Counted from the first letter of the stretch, positions 16,291 to 25,081 are shown. The stretch: 64,000 nucleotides of DNA from Streptacidiphilus sp. P02-A3a (GCF_014084105.1 NZ_CP048289.1:7945922-8009921), one strand, 5' to 3'. Notes: generated from the sequence alone by a model not told the origin. Translations and numbers: made by a program.

Positions 16291-17172
16291 TCAGGCGACG
16301 ATGGCGGAAAGGCCCGGCCGGGTCAGGGACCTGGCTCGGGCGGCGATCAGCGAGCGCAGCGCCTGCTCGGCCGCCCCGTCGGCCGGGGTCAACACGGCCA
16401 GCCGCTGGTCCGAACCGTCCAACGCGGCCATGACGTCGTAGCAGACGGTCAGTTCGCCGACGGCGGCGTGCTGGATGCGCTTGACCCCGTGCACCCGCTC
16501 CTGCACCGTGTGGTCCCCCCACCAGGCCGCGAACTCCGCACTGGCCGAGCGCAGTTCGCCGATCAGCGCGTTCAGTTGCGGGTCGTCGCGGTGCCGGGCG
16601 AGGTTGGCACGCAGATTGCCGACCGTCTCGCGGGCGATCCGCACCCAGTCCAACTGCGCCGCGCGCACAGCTGGATCGGTGAAGATCATCCGGGCGGCGT
16701 TGTCAGCGCCCGGTGACCCGAACTCCTCGCCGAACAGGGCGGCGGCCGCGCCGTTGCGGGCCAGGATGCCGAAGCGGAAGTCGACCACGTAGGCCGGGAG
16801 CAGCGGCATGCCGTCCAGCAGCGCCAGCAGCGAGCGGCCCACCGGTGCCGGGACGTGCGTCGCGGGTGGTCGCTGGCCGCGCGCGACCAGGTGCAGGTGC
16901 TCCCGCTCGGTCGGCGACATGCGCAGCGCCGCCGCCACGCTGTCCAGCACGCCGGTCCCGGGGGTCCCGACCCGGCCCTGTTCCAGCCGGATGTACCAGT
17001 CGATGCTGACGGCCGCCAGCTGCGCCACCTCCTGGCGGCGCAGCCCGGGCGTGCGGCGGCTGCCGACGCTGGGCAGGCCGACGTCCGCCGGTTGCACCCG
17101 GGCCCGCGCCGCGCGCAGGAACTGCGCCAGTTCGCTCTGCTGCCGTCCCTGTCCGCTCGTCATGTCACCCAT
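16291..17172 (-). CDS. XRE-family regulator with MmyB-like ligand domain
   Basis: A 293-residue transcription factor. Residues about 14-85 form an XRE helix-turn-helix (LRRQEVAQLAAVSIDWYIRL is its recognition region). The rest matches the MmyB-like C-terminal domain: PAYVVDFRFGILARNGAAAA and a late VMAALDGSDQRLAVLTP. This is a common Streptomyces architecture; ligands are mostly unknown. The ATG at 17172 is preceded by GGGGGAG at good spacing. It ends 35 bases from the convergent repeat-array gene and is divergent from the PEBP gene, a likely target. Confidence 0.9.
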   Translation of the reverse strand: MGDMTSGQGRQQSELAQFLRAARARVQPADVGLPSVGSRRTPGLRRQEVAQLAAVSIDWYIRLEQGRVGTPGTGVLDSVAAALRMSPTEREHLHLVARGQRPPATHVPAPVGRSLLALLDGMPLLPAYVVDFRFGILARNGAAAALFGEEFGSPGADNAARMIFTDPAVRAAQLDWVRIARETVGNLRANLARHRDDPQLNALIGELRSASAEFAAWWGDHTVQERVHGVKRIQHAAVGELTVCYDVMAALDGSDQRLAVLTPADGAAEQALRSLIAARARSLTRPGLSAIVA

Positions 17173-17314
17173 GATCGCCGCTCCCCCCGGGCCACGTCCA
17201 CGGGACCGGGTGGCACTCGGAGCACCAGGATGCGAAGGGCCTTCCAGGCCGTGGCCGCCGGACGGAATGGTTGCTGTCGTACCCACCGCACCGCATGCGC
17301 CCCTGGAGGCTGCC

Positions 17315-17977
17315 ATGAAGAAGACCGTTCGCAGTATCGCCGCCGCCACTGCGGCCGCCGCCGCGCTGACCCTGGCCGTCAGCACCGCCGCTTCCGCGCA
17401 CAGCGACAACGCCAACGCCAGCGCCAGCGCCAGCGGGCATCCGGGCAAGCGGGGCGACGGCGGCTACGGCTACACCGTGATCCGCAGCGGCATCCCCGAC
17501 ACCGCCCGGCGTTTCACCGTGACCAGTCCCCAGGTGCACAACGGCGGGACGTTCCCGGCGAGCGCCTGGGCCGACGCCTTCGGCTGCTCCGGCGGCAACC
17601 AGCAGTTCACGCTGGACTGGACCGGCGCGCCGGTCGGCACCCGCAGCTTCGCGGTCACCATGTACGACCCGGACGCCCCGAGCGGCAGCGGCTTCTGGCA
17701 CTGGCTGGAGTGGGACATCCCCGGCAGCGCGACCTCGTTGAGCCCGGCCGCCACACCGGTCGGCGCGGTCTCCGGCACCGACGACGCCGGTCTGACCGGC
17801 TACCTGGGCCCGTGCCCGCCCGCCGGGGACGTGAACCACGGCTACCAGATCACCGTCTACGCGCTGGACACCGCCTCGCTGGGACTGCCCGCCACCACCC
17901 CGGCGGCGCTGACGACCTTCAGCATGAGCAGCCACATCGTCGGCTACGCCCGGATGACGGTGAACGCCCGCCGCTGA
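17315..17977 (+). CDS. Secreted YbhB/YbcL-type PEBP protein
   Basis: A 220-residue exported protein of the phosphatidylethanolamine-binding (Raf-kinase-inhibitor-like) family. Residues 1-29 are a signal peptide (basic start, Ala-rich core, ASA site), followed by an Asn/Ser/Ala-rich linker. The PEBP domain has the ligand-pocket motifs VTMYDPDAPSGSGFWHW and the late GYQITVYALD. ATG follows TGGAGG. It is divergent from the XRE/MmyB regulator. The function of bacterial PEBPs is poorly known. Confidence 0.88.
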   Translation: MKKTVRSIAAATAAAAALTLAVSTAASAHSDNANASASASGHPGKRGDGGYGYTVIRSGIPDTARRFTVTSPQVHNGGTFPASAWADAFGCSGGNQQFTLDWTGAPVGTRSFAVTMYDPDAPSGSGFWHWLEWDIPGSATSLSPAATPVGAVSGTDDAGLTGYLGPCPPAGDVNHGYQITVYALDTASLGLPATTPAALTTFSMSSHIVGYARMTVNARR

Positions 17978-17987
17978 CCGGTTTCGG

Positions 17988-18464
17988 TCAGTTCCGGGTG
18001 GCCCAGGTGGCGTTGTCGTTGGCGTCGTAGAAGACGAAGTTCTGGTCGGCCTGGACAACGGCCTTGACGCTCTTCGCGCTGGAGGAAGGGCCGACCTGGG
18101 CGATGACCCTGTGGTTGCGTTCCAGCAGGATCGGCCCGTTGGCCGGGAAGAGCATCTCGTTGGCGCCGGTACCGGCGGTGTTGGACGCCCAGAGCACGTT
18201 GCCGGTGTTCAGTTGGTAGAGCACCAGGTTTCCGTCGGTCTGGAAACGCAGGGTCGCGCCGTTGGTGGTGGTGCCGGCGGACGCCTGGGTGTCCGGGTAC
18301 CAGACCACACCCTGGCCGAAGTAGATCGTCGGGTTGACGTTGATGAGCATCGGGTGCGTCGCGGCGGCCGGGCCGAACCCGGTCAACAGCGCCAGCGACG
18401 CCCCCGACGCGATCAGCGCCAGCAGGCGTCGGCCTCGGGTGCGCTTCCGTGTCGATGCGCTCAT
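17988..18464 (-). CDS. Secreted bulb-type (mannose-binding) lectin-like protein
   Basis: A 158-residue exported protein. Residues 1-35 form a signal peptide (RKRTRGRRLLALIASG, then PAAATHP). The mature part is one B-lectin fold with two clear mannose-site-like motifs: FQTDGNLVLY (fits QxDxNxVxY) and VQADQNFVFYD. Bacterial bulb lectins of this type are often bacteriocin-like or bind surface sugars. It is convergent with the PEBP gene, 10 bases apart. No partner gene suggests a target. Confidence 0.82.
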   Translation of the reverse strand: MSASTRKRTRGRRLLALIASGASLALLTGFGPAAATHPMLINVNPTIYFGQGVVWYPDTQASAGTTTNGATLRFQTDGNLVLYQLNTGNVLWASNTAGTGANEMLFPANGPILLERNHRVIAQVGPSSSAKSVKAVVQADQNFVFYDANDNATWATRN

Positions 18465-18593
18465 CTCACACTTCCTTCGTCTCGTTGGGCGACACGCTCA
18501 CCTCAGTGTGGGATCGCCGCGCGGCCGAACGCCAGCAACTCCTCCGTATACGACACGATCGGGCGAATGTCCGCCCGGGTCGCGGAGCCGCGC

Positions 18594-18653
18594 CGCGCGG
18601 TTCGCGCGGTTCGCGCGGTTCATGCGGTTCATGCGGTTCGCGCGGTTCGTGCG
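18594..18653. repeat. 9-bp tandem repeat
   Basis: About six and a half copies of a 9-base unit GCGGTTCGC / GCGGTTCAT in the gap between the lectin gene and the downstream end of the SnoaL-like gene. It would read as an Arg/Ala or His/Ala repeat but lies outside both genes. Confidence 0.8.
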
Positions 18654-18665
18654 GAGACGGTGGGC

Positions 18666-19145
18666 TCAGGCGCGGGGTGCGCCTGCGCTCGGAAGCCGCT
18701 CGGTGGCCCGGCCGAAGGGGATGACCAGGGTGCGGGCGGCGAGCAGCCAGGTGCCGTCGATGTTCCGGAAGACGTCCTCGTAGTGGCCCACGTTGACGGG
18801 GACGCGTGGTTCGATCATCCCGCCGGTGTACCCGTCGACCCGGTAGGTCGTCAGGTAGGAGACGGCACGCGCCGTGGTGGGAGATTCGACGGTCACCAGC
18901 AGGTTCGTCATCAGGCGGCGGGAGAGCCGGTCCGCGGGACGCGAGCCGAAGTAGGCGCGAAGGGCTTCGCGGCCTTCGATCCGGCGGTCGCCGAAGGGCC
19001 AACGCCACACGCCGTCAGGGGTGAACAGCTCCGCGACCGTGCTCGGCTCGCCGAGGTCTAGGCGGTGGATGAAGTCCACGATGATTCGCTCGCACGCGCG
19101 CTCCGCCAGCATCCGGTCCATCGGCGTCATGATCTTGTCGTCCAT
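18666..19145 (-). CDS. SnoaL-like / NTF2-fold protein
   Basis: A 159-residue protein of the nuclear transport factor 2 superfamily. Helical start CERIIVDFIHRLDLGEPSTV, then AELFTPDGVWRWPFGDRRIE and a late HYEDVFRNIDGTWLLAARTL, all usual for SnoaL-like proteins and ring-hydroxylating dioxygenase small subunits. The pocket has no clear catalytic set, so it could be an isomerase, a dehydratase or a binding protein. Divergent from the GNAT gene. Confidence 0.85.
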   Translation of the reverse strand: MDDKIMTPMDRMLAERACERIIVDFIHRLDLGEPSTVAELFTPDGVWRWPFGDRRIEGREALRAYFGSRPADRLSRRLMTNLLVTVESPTTARAVSYLTTYRVDGYTGGMIEPRVPVNVGHYEDVFRNIDGTWLLAARTLVIPFGRATERLPSAGAPRA

Positions 19146-19231
19146 TCGCCATTACTAGCAGGCGGGCGGCCACCGTCCGCAACCCGTTTTCGCGAGCCGG
19201 CCCGCCGGGCCCGCTGGGGAATACTGCGGTC

Positions 19232-19750
19232 GTGAACACAGGTCGACGAGTGAACGAGATGCAGGCGGGTCGCCAGGTGGGCTGGGTGCTGCGGGCCGCG
19301 GGCCCGGCCGACGTCGAACGGATAGCGGAGCTACGGGCGACGGTGATGCGACCGGACTTGGAGCGGCTGGGCCGTTTCGACGAGCACCGCGTCCGGCAGC
19401 GGCTGCGGGACTCCTTCTCCCCTCGGTACACGTCGGTCGTCGTGGCCGATGACGCCTTCGCGGGCTGCGTCACCCTGCGACCGGCGGAGAACGGGCACTG
19501 GCTGGAGCACTTCTACCTCGACCCGGGCGTCCAGGGCCGGGGGCTCGGCTCGGCCGTCCTGCGGGCGCTGCTGGGGCGGGCCGACGCGGACGCCGTGCCG
19601 GTCCGGCTGAACGTGCTGCAGGGCAGCGCCGCTCGTCGGCTCTACGAGCGCCACGGGTTCACCGTGGAGGACGAGGACCCGATCGACGTCCTCATGCTGC
19701 GACCGCCGGATACGACCAGGTACCGGCGCGGCCTGGTCCCTCAGCCGTAG
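19232..19750 (+). CDS. GNAT-family N-acetyltransferase
   Basis: A 172-residue acetyltransferase. The acetyl-CoA-binding motif is LDPGVQGRGLGSAVLRALL (about residues 91-109), followed by RLNVLQGSAARRLYERHGF, the usual beta-4/5 region. The acceptor is unknown. The GTG at 19232 is the first in-frame start; a second GTG at 19250 and an ATG at 19259 are alternatives because no strong ribosome binding site decides. The 3' end runs into an 11-bp tandem repeat. Confidence 0.85.
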   Translation: MNTGRRVNEMQAGRQVGWVLRAAGPADVERIAELRATVMRPDLERLGRFDEHRVRQRLRDSFSPRYTSVVVADDAFAGCVTLRPAENGHWLEHFYLDPGVQGRGLGSAVLRALLGRADADAVPVRLNVLQGSAARRLYERHGFTVEDEDPIDVLMLRPPDTTRYRRGLVPQP

Positions 19751-19774
19751 CTCAGCCGTAGCTCAGCCGTAGCT
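19742..19774. repeat. 11-bp tandem repeat over the GNAT stop codon
   Basis: Three perfect copies of CAGCCGTAGCT. The first copy supplies the TAG stop of the GNAT gene; the last touches the end of the convergent TetR gene. Confidence 0.85.
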
Positions 19775-20406
19775 CAGCGGGCGAGGTCACCGGGCACGGT
19801 GTCGACGAGTCCCGCGCAGCCGCGCAGCAGGACGTTGATGCCGAAGTCGAAGGCGCGGTCGGCGCGGGTGGGTTCGGCCGGTTGCGCGGCCAGCGCGGCG
19901 TTGAGGCGGTCGGCGGGGAGGCCGGATGGGACGGCCCACATCACCTCGGGCGCGGCGAGGTCCAGCGCCGCGCCGAGGACGAAGTTCTCCAGCGCGGTGA
20001 GCGCGGTCATCACCGACGGGAGCGGGAAGCCCGCCTTCTCCATCAGCGCCACCACCCGCTCGTACCCGGCCAGGACCTGCGGTGAGCGGATCGGTTCGGT
20101 GGTGAGCAGCGGCACCACGTGCGGGTGCGCGGCGAAGGCGGCGCGGTAGGAGTAGGCGTAGGAGCGCAGCGCGGGCTCCCAGGACTGCTCGGGGTGCGGT
20201 GCGGAGACGATGGCGTCGCCGATCCGGATGCGCAGCAGTTCGACCACGCCGGAGCGGCCGTCGACGTGGTGGTAGAGCGAGGCGGTCTGCACCCCCAGGC
20301 GGGCGGCCAGCGCGGGCATGGTGAAGTCGCCGGTCTCGTCCACCAGGTCCATCGCGGCGGTCGTGATCCGCTCCAGGTCGAGCAGTGCCGTTCTCGGTCG
20401 TGCCAC
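19774..20406 (-). CDS. TetR-family regulator (TetR_C-type)
   Basis: A 210-residue repressor. The N-terminal HTH is TMPALAARLGVQTASLYHHV; the C-terminal domain has the layout of TetR/AcrR regulators with C-terminal helix pairs (FALENFVLGA-like stretch at ALENFVLGAALDLA). GTG at 20406 is preferred because GAGAGGAGAG lies upstream; the longer frame reaches back into the intergenic operator. It is divergent from an APC permease and amidohydrolase pair, with a 25-bp palindrome between them, so it probably represses that pair. Confidence 0.88.
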   Translation of the reverse strand: MARPRTALLDLERITTAAMDLVDETGDFTMPALAARLGVQTASLYHHVDGRSGVVELLRIRIGDAIVSAPHPEQSWEPALRSYAYSYRAAFAAHPHVVPLLTTEPIRSPQVLAGYERVVALMEKAGFPLPSVMTALTALENFVLGAALDLAAPEVMWAVPSGLPADRLNAALAAQPAEPTRADRAFDFGINVLLRGCAGLVDTVPGDLAR

Positions 20407-20492
20407 CGTGCTCTCCTCTCGACGCACCGCACAGGGTAGCGATGTGACGCTCATCACTTGGTATGAGCCCCTGCCAGGGATATATTGCCCGA

Positions 20493-20517
20493 AACCTAAA
20501 TCTAATCGGTTTAGGTT
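20493..20517. promoter_or_regulatory. TetR operator candidate, 8-bp inverted repeat
   Basis: AACCTAAA (20493-20500), nine bases, TTTAGGTT (20510-20517): a perfect palindrome in an AT-rich island within GC-rich DNA. It lies 37 bases upstream of the permease start and 87 bases from the divergent TetR start. Size and spacing fit a TetR dimer site. Confidence 0.75.
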
Positions 20518-20554
20518 AACCCCCCTCCCCCACGGAACCCACGGAAGGCCCCCC

Positions 20555-22000
20555 ATGGAGCCAAAGCTGCGCCAAGGGACGCTCGGGACCGGTGACATCG
20601 CGTTCTTCGTCATCTCCGCTGCCGCACCCCTGATGATCCTGGCCGGTGTCGCCCCCTTCGCGATCCTGGTCGGCGGCATCGGCGCGCCCTCCGCGTACCT
20701 GATCGCCGGGATCGTGCTCACCGTCTTCGCCGTCGGGTTCACCACCATGTCCCGCTACGTGACCAACGCCGGCGCCTTCTACGCCTACATCACCCGGGGT
20801 CTGGGCCGACCGGCCGGTGTGGCCTCCGCCATCCTCGCGCTGGTGTCCTACAACGCGGTGCAGATCGGCATGTACGGGCTGCTCGGCAGCGTCGCGCAGA
20901 GCACCGTGGACTCGCTGTTCGGCGTGGACATCGCCTGGCCGGTCTACGCCCTGACCGGCGTGGCCCTGGTCTGGTTCGCCGGGTACCGCAGCATCGAGTT
21001 CGGCGCGAAGCTGCTGGCGGTGCTGATGATCGCCGAGTCCGGGATCCTGGTGGTGCTCGCCGCCGCCGTCCTGCTCAAGGGCGGCGCCCACGGCCTGGAC
21101 CTCCAGTCCTACGCGCCGAAGCACGTGTTCAACGGCAGTACCAGTTCGCTGATGGTCTTCGCCTTCGCCGCCTTCATGGGCTTCGAGTCCACCGCGATCT
21201 ACCGCTCGGAGGCCCGCGACCCGCGCCGGACGATCCCGCGCGCCACCTACGTGGCGGTGGCCTTCCTCGGCATCTTCTACAGCTTCATCGCCTGGACGAT
21301 CATCCAGGGCTACGGCTCGGCCGAGGTCCAGGCCGCCGCCGCGAAGGACACCTCCGGGCTGGTCTTCGCCGAGATGACCACGTACGTCGGCTCCTGGGCG
21401 ACCGACGTGATGCACCTGCTGATCCTCAGCAGCACCCTGGCCTCGCTGCTGGCCTTCCACAACGCCATCAACCGGTACACCAAGGCCGTCGCCGACGAGG
21501 GCATGCTGCCGCGCCGCCTGGCCGCGCTGCACCCGAGGACCGGGTCACCGTTCCTGGCCGGCGGGCTGCAGACCGCGCTGTCGGTGGTCATCGTCGCGGG
21601 CTTCGCGATCGCCGGGCTCGACCCCTACCTGAAGCTGATGATCTGGGTGAACACCCCCGGTGTCATCGGGCTGGTGCTGCTGCAAGTACTGGTCGCGGTG
21701 GCGGTGCCGGTGTTCTTCCGGGGCTTCCGCCACAACGAGGGCCGGTGGCGGACGCTGGTCGCGCCGATCGCGGCGGCGGTCGGGATGGCCACCGCGCTCT
21801 ACCTGATGATCTCGAAGATCGCGCTGCTCTCCGGCGCCACCGGCTTCGTCAACGTGGTCCTGGTCGGGATCGTGCCGCTGGTGATCGTGGTCGGGGTGCT
21901 GCTGGCGCTCTGGCTGCGGGCCAGGCGTCCCGAGGTCTACGCCACCATCGGCGCCGAGGCGCCGACCGTCAAGAGGGAACCCGAACATGTCCACAGCTGA
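20555..22000 (+). CDS. APC-family amino acid permease
   Basis: A 481-residue integral membrane transporter of the amino acid/polyamine/organocation superfamily, with about twelve hydrophobic segments. Family marks include the GDIAFFVISAAAPLMILAGV first helix, AFAAFMGFESTAIYRSEARD (the conserved helix 6 unwound region) and FHNAINRYTKAVADEGMLP in helix 8. ATG follows GGAAGG. It overlaps the downstream amidohydrolase by 14 bases, and the pair is divergent from a TetR gene; uptake followed by hydrolysis of an amide or cyclic amide substrate is the likely theme. Confidence 0.9.
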   Translation: MEPKLRQGTLGTGDIAFFVISAAAPLMILAGVAPFAILVGGIGAPSAYLIAGIVLTVFAVGFTTMSRYVTNAGAFYAYITRGLGRPAGVASAILALVSYNAVQIGMYGLLGSVAQSTVDSLFGVDIAWPVYALTGVALVWFAGYRSIEFGAKLLAVLMIAESGILVVLAAAVLLKGGAHGLDLQSYAPKHVFNGSTSSLMVFAFAAFMGFESTAIYRSEARDPRRTIPRATYVAVAFLGIFYSFIAWTIIQGYGSAEVQAAAAKDTSGLVFAEMTTYVGSWATDVMHLLILSSTLASLLAFHNAINRYTKAVADEGMLPRRLAALHPRTGSPFLAGGLQTALSVVIVAGFAIAGLDPYLKLMIWVNTPGVIGLVLLQVLVAVAVPVFFRGFRHNEGRWRTLVAPIAAAVGMATALYLMISKIALLSGATGFVNVVLVGIVPLVIVVGVLLALWLRARRPEVYATIGAEAPTVKREPEHVHS

Positions 22001-23588
22001 CGCGCTGCTCACCGGAGCCGTGCTCCGCACCCTCGACCCGGCCCGGCCGGAGTCCGAGTCCGCCGACGTCGCCGTCAAGGACGGCACCATCGTCGCCGTC
22101 GGCCCGGACGCCGCCGACTGGCGCGGCCCGGCCACCGTCGTGCACGACCTGGCCGGCGCCACGCTGACGCCCGGCCTGGTCGACGGCCACATGCACCCGG
22201 TGCTCGGCGCCACCAGCTTCACCGGGGTCGACCTGTCCGGCTGCCGCGACGTCACCGCGCTGCGGGCCGCGCTGGCCGGGGCGGTCCGCGAGGCCGGGCG
22301 CGGCGAGTGGATCAGCGGCTTCGGGCTCGACCACAACACCTTCGCCGGGCAGCCGATCAGCAACACGCTGATCGAGGACGTCCTCGAAGGCCTGCCCGCC
22401 GTGCTGGTGCTCTACGACGGCCACTCCGCGCTGGCGAGTGACGCCGCGCTGCGCGCCGCCGGGATCGACGGGCCGCGCGACTTCGCCAGCCGCTCGGAGA
22501 TCGTCTGCGACCCGGCCGGACGCCCGACCGGCCTGCTGCTGGAGGACGGCGCGGTCCGGCTGGTACAGCGGCTCATACCGATCCCGGACCTGGCGCAACG
22601 GCGGTCCAAGGTACGGGAGTTGTTGCACGCGATGGCCGCCACCGGGCTGACCGGCGGCCATGTGATGGACCTCAACGGCGACGCGCTGGAGCTGGTCTCC
22701 GGCCTGGAGGAGCTGCCGCTGCGGCTGCGCTTCGCGCCGTGGGCGATGCCCGGCGAGATCGACGGCCAGATCGACGAGCTGATCGCCCAGCACGGCACCT
22801 CGGGCCGGCGCTGGAGCATCGACGCGGTGAAGTTCTTCATCGACGGCACGGTGGAGGGCGGCACCGCCTGGCTGGAGCACGCCGACTGCCACGGCCAGAG
22901 CAAGGACTCGTTCTGGCGCGACCCGGCCGAGTACACCCGGGCCGTGCACCGGCTGGACGCGGCCGGGATCCAGAGCGCGACCCACGCGATCGGCGACGCC
23001 GGGGTCCGGCACGCCCTCGACACCATCGCCGGAGCGCCGGGCCGGGGCCGGGCGGGCGCGGTCCGGCACCGGATCGAGCACATCGAGACGCTGCCCTACG
23101 AGCAGATCAAGCGCTTCGCGGAACTCGGCGTGGCCGCCTCGATGCAGCCCACGCACACCGCCTACACCAAGGCCGACCACAGCGACGAGTGGTCGCAGCG
23201 GGTCGGCGCGGAGCGTGCCGCGCGCGCCTGGTGCTGCCGGGACCTGCGCGACAGCGGGGCCACCCTGGTCCTCGGCTCGGACTGGCCGATCGCCCACTTC
23301 GACCCGCGCCAGGTGCTGGCGACCGCGCGGCTGCGCCGACTGCCCGGCACCGACACCGCGCCGGTCCTGCCCGGCCAGGCACTGACCGGGCTGATGGCGC
23401 TGGAGGGGATGACCAGCCACGCGGCGTACGCCACCGGCCAGGAGCACCGGGCCGGGCGGATCGCCCCGGGCCACCGCGCCGACCTGACCGCCTTCGCGGT
23501 GGACCCGGTCACCGCCGCGCCGGACGAACTGGCCGACGCGCCGATCCGGCTCACCATGCTCGACGGCACGGTGACGCACGGGAATTGA
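21987..23588 (+). CDS. Amidohydrolase 3 (YtcJ-like)
   Basis: A 533-residue metal-dependent amidohydrolase of the NfdA/YtcJ type. After a beta-rich N-terminal lobe, VDGHMHP gives the first HxH metal pair. KFFIDGTVEGGTAWLEH carries the region of the metal-bridging Lys. ATHAIGDAG and RIEHIETL supply further His ligands, and LVLGSDWPIAHFDPR the catalytic Asp. The substrate is unknown. It starts inside the last 14 bases of the permease gene, so translation is coupled. A strong hairpin follows its stop. Confidence 0.9.
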   Translation: MSTADALLTGAVLRTLDPARPESESADVAVKDGTIVAVGPDAADWRGPATVVHDLAGATLTPGLVDGHMHPVLGATSFTGVDLSGCRDVTALRAALAGAVREAGRGEWISGFGLDHNTFAGQPISNTLIEDVLEGLPAVLVLYDGHSALASDAALRAAGIDGPRDFASRSEIVCDPAGRPTGLLLEDGAVRLVQRLIPIPDLAQRRSKVRELLHAMAATGLTGGHVMDLNGDALELVSGLEELPLRLRFAPWAMPGEIDGQIDELIAQHGTSGRRWSIDAVKFFIDGTVEGGTAWLEHADCHGQSKDSFWRDPAEYTRAVHRLDAAGIQSATHAIGDAGVRHALDTIAGAPGRGRAGAVRHRIEHIETLPYEQIKRFAELGVAASMQPTHTAYTKADHSDEWSQRVGAERAARAWCCRDLRDSGATLVLGSDWPIAHFDPRQVLATARLRRLPGTDTAPVLPGQALTGLMALEGMTSHAAYATGQEHRAGRIAPGHRADLTAFAVDPVTAAPDELADAPIRLTMLDGTVTHGN

Positions 23589-23605
23589 CACATCGTCAGA
23601 TACAG

Positions 23606-23633
23606 CAGCGCCGCCCCGACCGGGGCGGCGCTG
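23606..23633. terminator. Rho-independent-type hairpin
   Basis: A perfect 12-bp stem (CAGCGCCGCCCC / GGGGCGGCGCTG) with a 4-base loop, 17 bases after the amidohydrolase stop and 24 bases beyond the convergent FMN reductase end. No U-run; it likely serves both directions. Confidence 0.8.
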
Positions 23634-23656
23634 GGTGTCCGCGCAGGGCGGAGGGG

Positions 23657-24214
23657 TCAGGCGCTGACGCTCGCGGCCTCGACGATCTGGGCGATGATGG
23701 CCGGAAGCTTCTCGATGACCTCGGCGTCGTCCTGCGGGTGCAGCTCGGCGAAGCGGACCACGGAGCCGGACAGCGACAGCACGGCCTCGGTCAGCACGTT
23801 GGCGCCGGCGATGCCCACGGTCTTGCGGGTCTCGTCCTGCGCCCACAGGCCACCGAACTGGCCGTAGGCGGTGCCGATGACGGCGGCGGGCTTGCCGGTC
23901 AGCGCACCCGCGCCGTACGGACGGGAGAGCCAGTCCACGGCGTTCTTGAGCACGGCGGTGATGGTGCCGTTGTACTCCGGGGAGAACAGCAGGAAGCCGT
24001 CGGCCTGGCCGGCGGCCTCACGCAGCGCGGCGGCGGCGGCCGGGACGCTGCCCTCGACGTCGATGTCCTCGTTGTAGAAGGGGATGTCGGCGAGGCCCTC
24101 GTAGATCACGATCTCGACACCCTCGGGGGCGTGCTTGACGGCCGCCTCGGCGAGCTGGCGGTTGTGCGAACCGGCACGAAGGCTACCGACGAGGGCGAGA
24201 ACACGTACGGACAT
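23657..24214 (-). CDS. NAD(P)H-dependent FMN reductase
   Basis: A 185-residue flavodoxin-like oxidoreductase (NADPH-dependent FMN reductase/azoreductase family). The phosphate-binding loop is LVGSLRAGSHNRQLA, and the flavin-contact motif is FSPEYNGTITAVLKNAVDWL. Start at 24214 (MSVRVLALVGSL). It is divergent from a TetR gene, with a long inverted repeat between them, so it is probably induced by quinones or related compounds through that repressor. Confidence 0.9.
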   Translation of the reverse strand: MSVRVLALVGSLRAGSHNRQLAEAAVKHAPEGVEIVIYEGLADIPFYNEDIDVEGSVPAAAAALREAAGQADGFLLFSPEYNGTITAVLKNAVDWLSRPYGAGALTGKPAAVIGTAYGQFGGLWAQDETRKTVGIAGANVLTEAVLSLSGSVVRFAELHPQDDAEVIEKLPAIIAQIVEAASVSA

Positions 24215-24248
24215 GTCGAACTCCTGGGTGTATGGGTAGTTGGCCCAC

Positions 24249-24308
24249 AGAAGTGGACTGTGGTCCGGATTAAGGTTTAACACGCCAAGCGGACCGGAGT
24301 CCACTTCT
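24249..24308. promoter_or_regulatory. Paired inverted operator between FMN reductase and TetR
   Basis: AGAAGTGGACT (24249-24259) and AGTCCACTTCT (24298-24308) are perfect complements; the inner GGTCC (24262-24266) and GGACC (24291-24295) extend the match to about 16 of 18 bases. Spacer 38 bases, AT-rich in the middle. The arrangement suggests two binding sites in opposite orientation, one over each promoter. Confidence 0.7.
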
Positions 24309-24333
24309 TCTTTCCGAGGCTAGAGTGGAGAGC

Positions 24334-24975
24334 ATGAACGCGCAGCAAGCCTCGACCGGAGCCGAGCCTCACTGTCCGCGCGAGCTCACCCTGCTGGGGC
24401 AGCCCCCTCGCGAACGGGCCGACGCCGCGCGCAACCGGTCGCGCCTGCTGGACGCCGCCGCGCAACTGGTCCGCGAGCTGGGCGCGCAGAATGTGACCAT
24501 GGACGCGGTCGCCGCCGCCGCGCACGTCGGCAAGGGCACGCTGTTCCGGCGCTTCGGGGACCGCGAGGGGCTGATGCGGGCGCTGCTGGACCACGCGGAG
24601 GCGGAGTACCAGCGCGGATTCCTGACCGGCCCGCCGCCGCTCGGCCCCGGCGCGGGGCCGGGCGAGCGGCTGCTGGCGTTCGGCTGTGCCACGATCCGCC
24701 ACCACCTGGACCACCTGGACCTCTATCTCGCCGCCGACACCTGCGCCGAGCGGCGGCTGCTGGTCCCGGCCGCGATGCTGCGGGTGAGCCATGTGGCCGG
24801 ACTGCTGCGGCAGGCCGGGGTCGACGGGGACACCGACCTGCTCGCCCAGGCGCTCAACGGCTACCTCGACCCGGTGCTGCTGCACCACCTGCACGTGCAG
24901 CGCGGCTACCCGGTGGCCCGGCTGGAGAACGGCTGGCGGCAGTTCGTCACCCGGCAGCTCCCGGCCCCGGAGTGA
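24334..24975 (+). CDS. TetR-family regulator
   Basis: A 213-residue repressor. HTH at about residues 50-70: TMDAVAAAAHVGKGTLFRRF. The C-terminal ligand domain resembles the group with a SbtR-like C-terminus (YLAADTCAERRLLVPAAMLR). ATG at 24334 follows gtggagag; a GTG at 24325 is possible. It is divergent from the FMN reductase across paired inverted repeats, and likely regulates that gene and itself. Confidence 0.88.
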   Translation: MNAQQASTGAEPHCPRELTLLGQPPRERADAARNRSRLLDAAAQLVRELGAQNVTMDAVAAAAHVGKGTLFRRFGDREGLMRALLDHAEAEYQRGFLTGPPPLGPGAGPGERLLAFGCATIRHHLDHLDLYLAADTCAERRLLVPAAMLRVSHVAGLLRQAGVDGDTDLLAQALNGYLDPVLLHHLHVQRGYPVARLENGWRQFVTRQLPAPE

Positions 24976-25081
24976 CCACGGACGGCGCGACGGCGTCGGC
25001 GCAGGTGGTGAAGGTCCGCGCGAGCAGGGGGGCCGAGAAGTCGCCCGCGCCGGAGGCGAGCGTCCGGCCCCGGCCGATCAT
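24947..25081 (-). pseudogene. Truncated ORF coupled to the deacetylase stop
   Basis: A 44-codon frame (MIGRGRTLASGAGDF...) starts with an ATGA overlap on the stop of the YdjC-like deacetylase, just as the next gene of an operon would. It then overlaps the end of the convergent TetR gene by 29 bases and stops. I do not recognise the family. The start context and sudden end suggest the 5' stump of a lost gene; a small real protein cannot be excluded. Confidence 0.4.

Noticed and set aside
18594-18653. Possible CRISPR-like array
   Set aside because: The unit is only 9 bases with no spacers; it is a simple tandem repeat.
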